A stretch of DNA of 64,000 bases. Source: Ornithinimicrobium sp. INDO-MA30-4 (lineage in GTDB: Bacteria > Actinomycetota > Actinomycetes > Actinomycetales > Dermatophilaceae). Shown here in pieces: positions 60,609-64,000 of this stretch (positions within the stretch are counted from its first letter, which is position 1; each line of letters starts with the position of its first letter). The position numbers were made by a program, and so were the translations under genes. Where the stretch lies: assembly GCF_021535045.1 (NCBI RefSeq), contig NZ_CP091056.1, forward strand, positions 1,116,001 to 1,180,000, written 5' to 3'. Under the pieces are notes generated by a model. The model saw only the letters and a list, made by a program, of their open reading frames with translations, was not told the DNA's origin and made no database searches.

Positions 60609-61366
60609 CTAATCTGCTTCCCCGGCTTCCGATAGTGCAACTTTTTGGCGGCGTGGCGGATGCCTGCGCATAGTCGCCGCCAGGGTCGCCGCAGAAACCC
60701 GGGACACCCCGCTGGCCTGCAGCGTTAGCGCCATTTGCGTCAATGTCGATCCAGTCGTGACGACATCGTCGATGAGAATGACATCAGATTGCGCAAGCCT
60801 GTCGACCATCTTGGGCACCACTTTCATGGCCCCGGCGAGGTTCGCCGCCCGCTGGCCATGCGACAAACCCGATTGGTCGACAACCACACGTTGCAGACCT
60901 ATCGCGTCGACCACTCGGGGGCAATCTTGGCGGGCACCTGGCGCATCACAGACCTGCATAAATCGGCTACTGGGCGATAACCTCGGGCTCGGACGGAGGC
61001 GGGGCTAGAGGGTGCTGGCACTAAGCAAATAGTGGAAGATTCCCGAGGCTCTAGGGCAGAGATCGCGGCGGCCAGCGCCACGCGCAGCGCAAATGCAAGG
61101 TCTTGGCCCAGATCGGGACGGCCACCGTCCTTCCACCCCACAATCACCTCGCGCAGCACGCCCTCATATTGCCCTGCGGTGAAGGTTGCGGGGAACCCGT
61201 CCGGCGCTGGGTCTGGCCGCGCGCGGGTCGCAACGACCGACTGCAAGGCAAGGCCACAGACGGCGCATAGTCGCACGCCTGCGGCGCCACATCCCGCGCA
61301 GTGAGTAGGCAACACCAGATCGAATGCACCTGCGACGCAGTCCAACAACACCTGGCGATATGACAT
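60609..61366 (-). CDS. comF: ComF family phosphoribosyltransferase-like protein (frameshifted)
   Basis: About 252 residues. The N-terminus has a zinc-ribbon-type Cys set (HCAGCGAAGVRLCAVC), and the C-terminus a type I phosphoribosyltransferase fold with the PRPP loop VILIDDVVTTGSTLTQMA. The frame breaks near 60905-60930, between the N-terminal part (ending RGYRPVADLCRSVMRQV) and VDAIGLQRVVVDQSGLSHGQ. ComF is needed for transformation in several bacteria, though its reaction is unresolved. It lies between lpqB and hpf as in mycobacteria (Rv3242c). Confidence 0.92.
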
Positions 61367-61460
61367 GTGTCGAGCATGCGCTCAAACCCCGGCGCGGCGA
61401 GACACCGCATGAGGCTCTGTGGGCGAGCACCCACGGTGGCCTGCCGTGTGCACAGCCGCG

Positions 61461-63233
61461 CTACTTGCCTGGAACGACCAAGTCATCGCCTTCGCGATAG
61501 CTCTGCCAACCAGCGCCCTCACGCGTGAGCACGGTGCCTTCAGTTGTCACCACAAAGGCTTGCAATCCAGCCTCGGTCAGGAAACCTTGGACGCTCTGCG
61601 CGGACGGCGCCTCACCCAGCGGCTCGAGACGATCGTTCAAGGGCGCAACAAACGGCCGCACATCGGTGTCTTCAGCCCGCTTGCCCAACACCACGAGAGA
61701 CTCATCGGTGGCCCAGGAGGCGTTTTCCACCGTCTCAAAGACGGCGAACTCTCGGCGCAGCGGAGCCAGGCCAATCGGTTCGCCATCGGCGTTGCGCACG
61801 ATGCCGGCGATGCCGATTTCGTCTGCTCCGCCATCGGTGGGGTGGTTCAAGACCGCCACTCGGCTCCCGTCCGGCGAAACACTCAACTGGTGCAACTCAA
61901 GGTCTGGAGTCAACCACTCAGCTTCAAGGCGAGTTGGCTCCTGATCCTGACCAGCGTCAGCATCCAGCACCCACACCGCAGGAGTCGAGCCTCGGGCAGC
62001 CCCAACCCATACTGTGCCGTCTCCCACCAACTGTGGATCGGTCAGCGAGGTGCCCAGGTTGCCGAATTGTTGGGCACCATTATCGCCACGTACCCACAGG
62101 GTTTCTCGGTCTTCGTCCACGCCGGCCAGGGCGCTCAAGGATTCGTCAACAGCCAGCGCCTCCCACTTCTGTGAGACAGAAGCCGGGATCTCGATGCCTT
62201 CCACCTCAGGATCCATCTCAGCCAAAGCGTGGTCGTCAGGATTAACCAACACCAGCGACGTCTCGTTGCGCACCAGTCCGTATTCGTCCAGCGGGTCTAG
62301 TGTCTCGAAGCCGAGCGTCGCCGCTGAATCAAGAGCTTCTTGCCCACCTGGAAGCTCAAGGGGCTGCCCGTTAAGTTGCAGCACTACCTGGTCCACGCCC
62401 CCAACCTGAGTCAAGGTTTGGGTGAACTGGGCCCAGAGCATCCGCACTCGGTCTTCGTCGTCGGCTAGGCCGGGGCCACGCAGGTTCACGGTTGCCGTGC
62501 TGGTCGCCACATCGATCGGGACACCACCGGCGGCAAGGTCCATGCCCTCCACTACTCCGGTGCGCACCGCGCCATCGAGGTATGCAGGGGTCGGCTCAAG
62601 CAGGGCCCGCGCCAGTGCGGTGCTAAAGCCATCGGCCCGCGGGAACCAACGGGAGTCCGAAACAAAGATGTCCTCGGTTGCTGAGACATAGCTGATTTCA
62701 GCCTTGCGGAATTGCCGGTCAAACTCTGTCTCGGAGAGCCACAAGCCAAATCCGTCAGGCAACTCGGTGATCCGCCACTCGCCGGCGATCTGATTCAGCG
62801 TGAAAGACTCTGTCTGAGTTTCCTCGCTATCGAACTCGATGAAATTGCCATCTCCGCCCAGCACCGAATCCACCGTGATGGTCGCCTCGATGGTGCCGGA
62901 GTCAATGTTGTCGATCTCTGCCACTTGCGCATCCCCACTGCGGATCACCACGTTGCTGGTGGGCATCCACGAGACTGCCAAGTCATCGCTGAGATACTCG
63001 CGAGCCACCTCATACCCATCAGTGGAACTGCCGTTGGCCAACAGGAAGCCACGCCAAATCTCATCGGCCGGCGCACCTTCGCGCGGCAAGTCGGGCTGAG
63101 ACTGAATGTCTTGGTCCGGCGCGCCCAACACAGGCTCACCGGGTTGAGGCGCGTCATACATCGGCAAACCGGCACACGCCGACAACAGCAGCACGAGTGC
63201 GACCACGGCCGCCAAAGGGCTAAATCTGCGCAC
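61461..63233 (-). CDS. lpqB: Lipoprotein LpqB, modulator of the MtrAB system
   Basis: 590 residues. Signal peptide with lipobox LSAC and acylated Cys20. A GerMN domain is present at about 190-320 (ALLEPTPAYLDGAVRTGVVEG, TVNLRGPGLADDEDRVRMLW), and a C-terminal beta-propeller-like LpqB domain follows (HQLSVSPDGSRVAVLNH). In mycobacteria LpqB interacts with the outer part of MtrB and affects MtrA phosphorylation. The GTG start follows the mtrB stop without a gap (TAAGTG), so the two are coupled. Frame intact. Confidence 0.95.
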   Translation of the reverse strand: MRRFSPLAAVVALVLLLSACAGLPMYDAPQPGEPVLGAPDQDIQSQPDLPREGAPADEIWRGFLLANGSSTDGYEVAREYLSDDLAVSWMPTSNVVIRSGDAQVAEIDNIDSGTIEATITVDSVLGGDGNFIEFDSEETQTESFTLNQIAGEWRITELPDGFGLWLSETEFDRQFRKAEISYVSATEDIFVSDSRWFPRADGFSTALARALLEPTPAYLDGAVRTGVVEGMDLAAGGVPIDVATSTATVNLRGPGLADDEDRVRMLWAQFTQTLTQVGGVDQVVLQLNGQPLELPGGQEALDSAATLGFETLDPLDEYGLVRNETSLVLVNPDDHALAEMDPEVEGIEIPASVSQKWEALAVDESLSALAGVDEDRETLWVRGDNGAQQFGNLGTSLTDPQLVGDGTVWVGAARGSTPAVWVLDADAGQDQEPTRLEAEWLTPDLELHQLSVSPDGSRVAVLNHPTDGGADEIGIAGIVRNADGEPIGLAPLRREFAVFETVENASWATDESLVVLGKRAEDTDVRPFVAPLNDRLEPLGEAPSAQSVQGFLTEAGLQAFVVTTEGTVLTREGAGWQSYREGDDLVVPGK

Positions 63234-64000
63234 TTACAACACTCCCTCGGCGGCGGTGGTCGCCAACTGAGGCGGGATCAAATCTTGCGTCTCATCCACT
63301 GGCACTGCAGCCGGCTCATCATCAATCACGATGTCTTGCGAGCGCGGCAGAATAAGCCGGAAGCAAGCGCCCTGATCCTTCAGGCCACTCACCTGCAAGT
63401 AGCCACCATGCAGACGCGCATCTTCACGTGCGATGGACAAGCCAAGCCCCGTGCCACCAGTGGTCCGAGCACGAGCCGGGTCGGCGCGCCAAAAGCGCTC
63501 AAACACGTGCTCTGCCTCGGATGGGTTCAGCCCAACACCGCGGTCGCGCACCGAGATGACCACCAACTCATCCGTCGCGCACAGCCTGACATCGACGGGC
63601 CTGCCTTCACCGTGCTCAAGCGCATTGACGATGAGGTTGCGCAGAATGCGCGCGATCCGGCGGTCATCCACCTCAACCGAGATGTGGCTCTGGGTGGATG
63701 AGATCCGCACTTCGCTGCCCGATTGCCGAGTCAACAACTCGACTGCATCGACAACCTCGTGGACGAGAGCAACAGCATCGGCTTCTTCGGCAACTAGCGT
63801 GCTGGTGCCGGAGTCATAGCGGCTGATCTCTAACAACTCCGTCAGGAGCGCCTCAAAGCGATCTAACTCGCCGTAGAGCAGCTCAGCCGAGCGAGCCACC
63901 GGTGCTGAGAAGTCACCTCGCGAAAGGTGCAGCATCTCCCCCGCCATCCGGATAGTGGTCAGCGGTGTCCGCAGCTCGTGGGAAACATCAGAGACGAACC
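63234..64000 (-). CDS. mtrB: Sensor histidine kinase MtrB, 3' part (runs off the window)
   Basis: The C-terminal ~255 residues are present. At the window edge the H-box FVSDVSHELRTPLTTIR is readable, then the rest of HisKA (ELDRFEALLTELLEISRYDSG in part: LLTELLEISRYDSG) and a HATPase domain with N box RNLIVNALEHGEG, G1 VRDRGVGLNP and G2 GGTGLGLSIA. A ~35-residue acidic tail rich in Pro follows. MtrB phosphorylates MtrA, which controls cell division and wall hydrolases in actinobacteria. Identity rests on sequence plus the adjacent lpqB. The sensor and HAMP domains, and mtrA, lie beyond 64000. Confidence 0.93.
   Translation of the reverse strand, partial: FVSDVSHELRTPLTTIRMAGEMLHLSRGDFSAPVARSAELLYGELDRFEALLTELLEISRYDSGTSTLVAEEADAVALVHEVVDAVELLTRQSGSEVRISSTQSHISVEVDDRRIARILRNLIVNALEHGEGRPVDVRLCATDELVVISVRDRGVGLNPSEAEHVFERFWRADPARARTTGGTGLGLSIAREDARLHGGYLQVSGLKDQGACFRLILPRSQDIVIDDEPAAVPVDETQDLIPPQLATTAAEGVL

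Noticed and set aside
62712..63701. 329-codon plus-strand open frame opposite lpqB and mtrB
   Set aside because: Antisense shadow rich in His, Arg and Gln, typical of the wrong strand.

Overview
The window looks like a chromosomal segment of an actinobacterium (Actinomycetota, class Actinomycetes). GC content is moderately high, roughly 60% by eye (not computed). Lineage markers are a WhiB1-type WhiB regulator, the MtrB-LpqB pair, the long form of HPF, SecA without the C-terminal zinc motif, the ~1,600-residue NAD-dependent glutamate dehydrogenase, a PdtaS-type kinase and Rv3235-like and DUF2505 proteins. Two blocks match gene order known from mycobacteria and relatives: mtrB-lpqB-comF-hpf-(two extra genes)-secA at 51.7-64 kb, and whiB1 beside pdtaS at 37-39 kb. 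I cannot name a genus.

Layout. 0-7.6 kb: lexA with its own SOS box and a divergent partial gene, a sirtuin overlapping a two-component system, a class V aminotransferase, an AIM24 protein and a LysR regulator. 7.6-18.7 kb (mostly minus strand): the housekeeping and competence run comEA-comEC, degV, leuS, rpsT, holA and a DinG-like helicase. 18.8-26 kb: a lipoprotein, argG, a GH63-like glucosidase, hflX and a methyltransferase. 26-31.7 kb: gabT-gabD with a divergent PucR-type regulator, then miaA. 31.7-37 kb: a DUF4282 membrane protein, the PPDK regulatory protein, ppdK and an amidohydrolase. 37-47 kb: whiB1, pdtaS, gdh, two small unknowns, pruA. 47-51.7 kb: a CpaE/CpaB-like pair without other pilus genes, a small HTH protein, a LysM protein and an Rv3235-like protein. 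51.7-64 kb: secA, a secreted nuclease with cell-wall-binding repeats, a YcaQ-like protein, hpf, comF, lpqB and the 3' part of mtrB.

Functional themes. Glutamate, GABA and proline catabolism converge here (gdh, pruA, gabT, gabD). PPDK and its bifunctional regulator are adjacent. The DNA-uptake genes comEA, comEC and comF are present in two separate places. Damage response (lexA, DinG-like, YcaQ-like) and envelope stress or cell-wall control (MtrB, LpqB, WhiB1, PdtaS) complete the picture.

The dominant property is technical. About half of the protein genes, including essential ones such as leuS, secA and holA, carry one or more single-base frameshifts, roughly 50 by my count. Nearly all those I traced are a missing base in a short run of identical bases. 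This is what uncorrected long-read consensus produces, so I annotate each such gene over its full repaired span and state where the frame breaks. I found no CRISPR array, insertion sequence, prophage, tRNA or rRNA, and no convincing undescribed system. The most interesting leads are regulatory: a tandem-hairpin leader before leuS, a perfect palindrome between gabT and its PucR-type neighbour, a stem-loop just before gdh, and several intrinsic terminators lying directly against the start codon of the next co-oriented gene.
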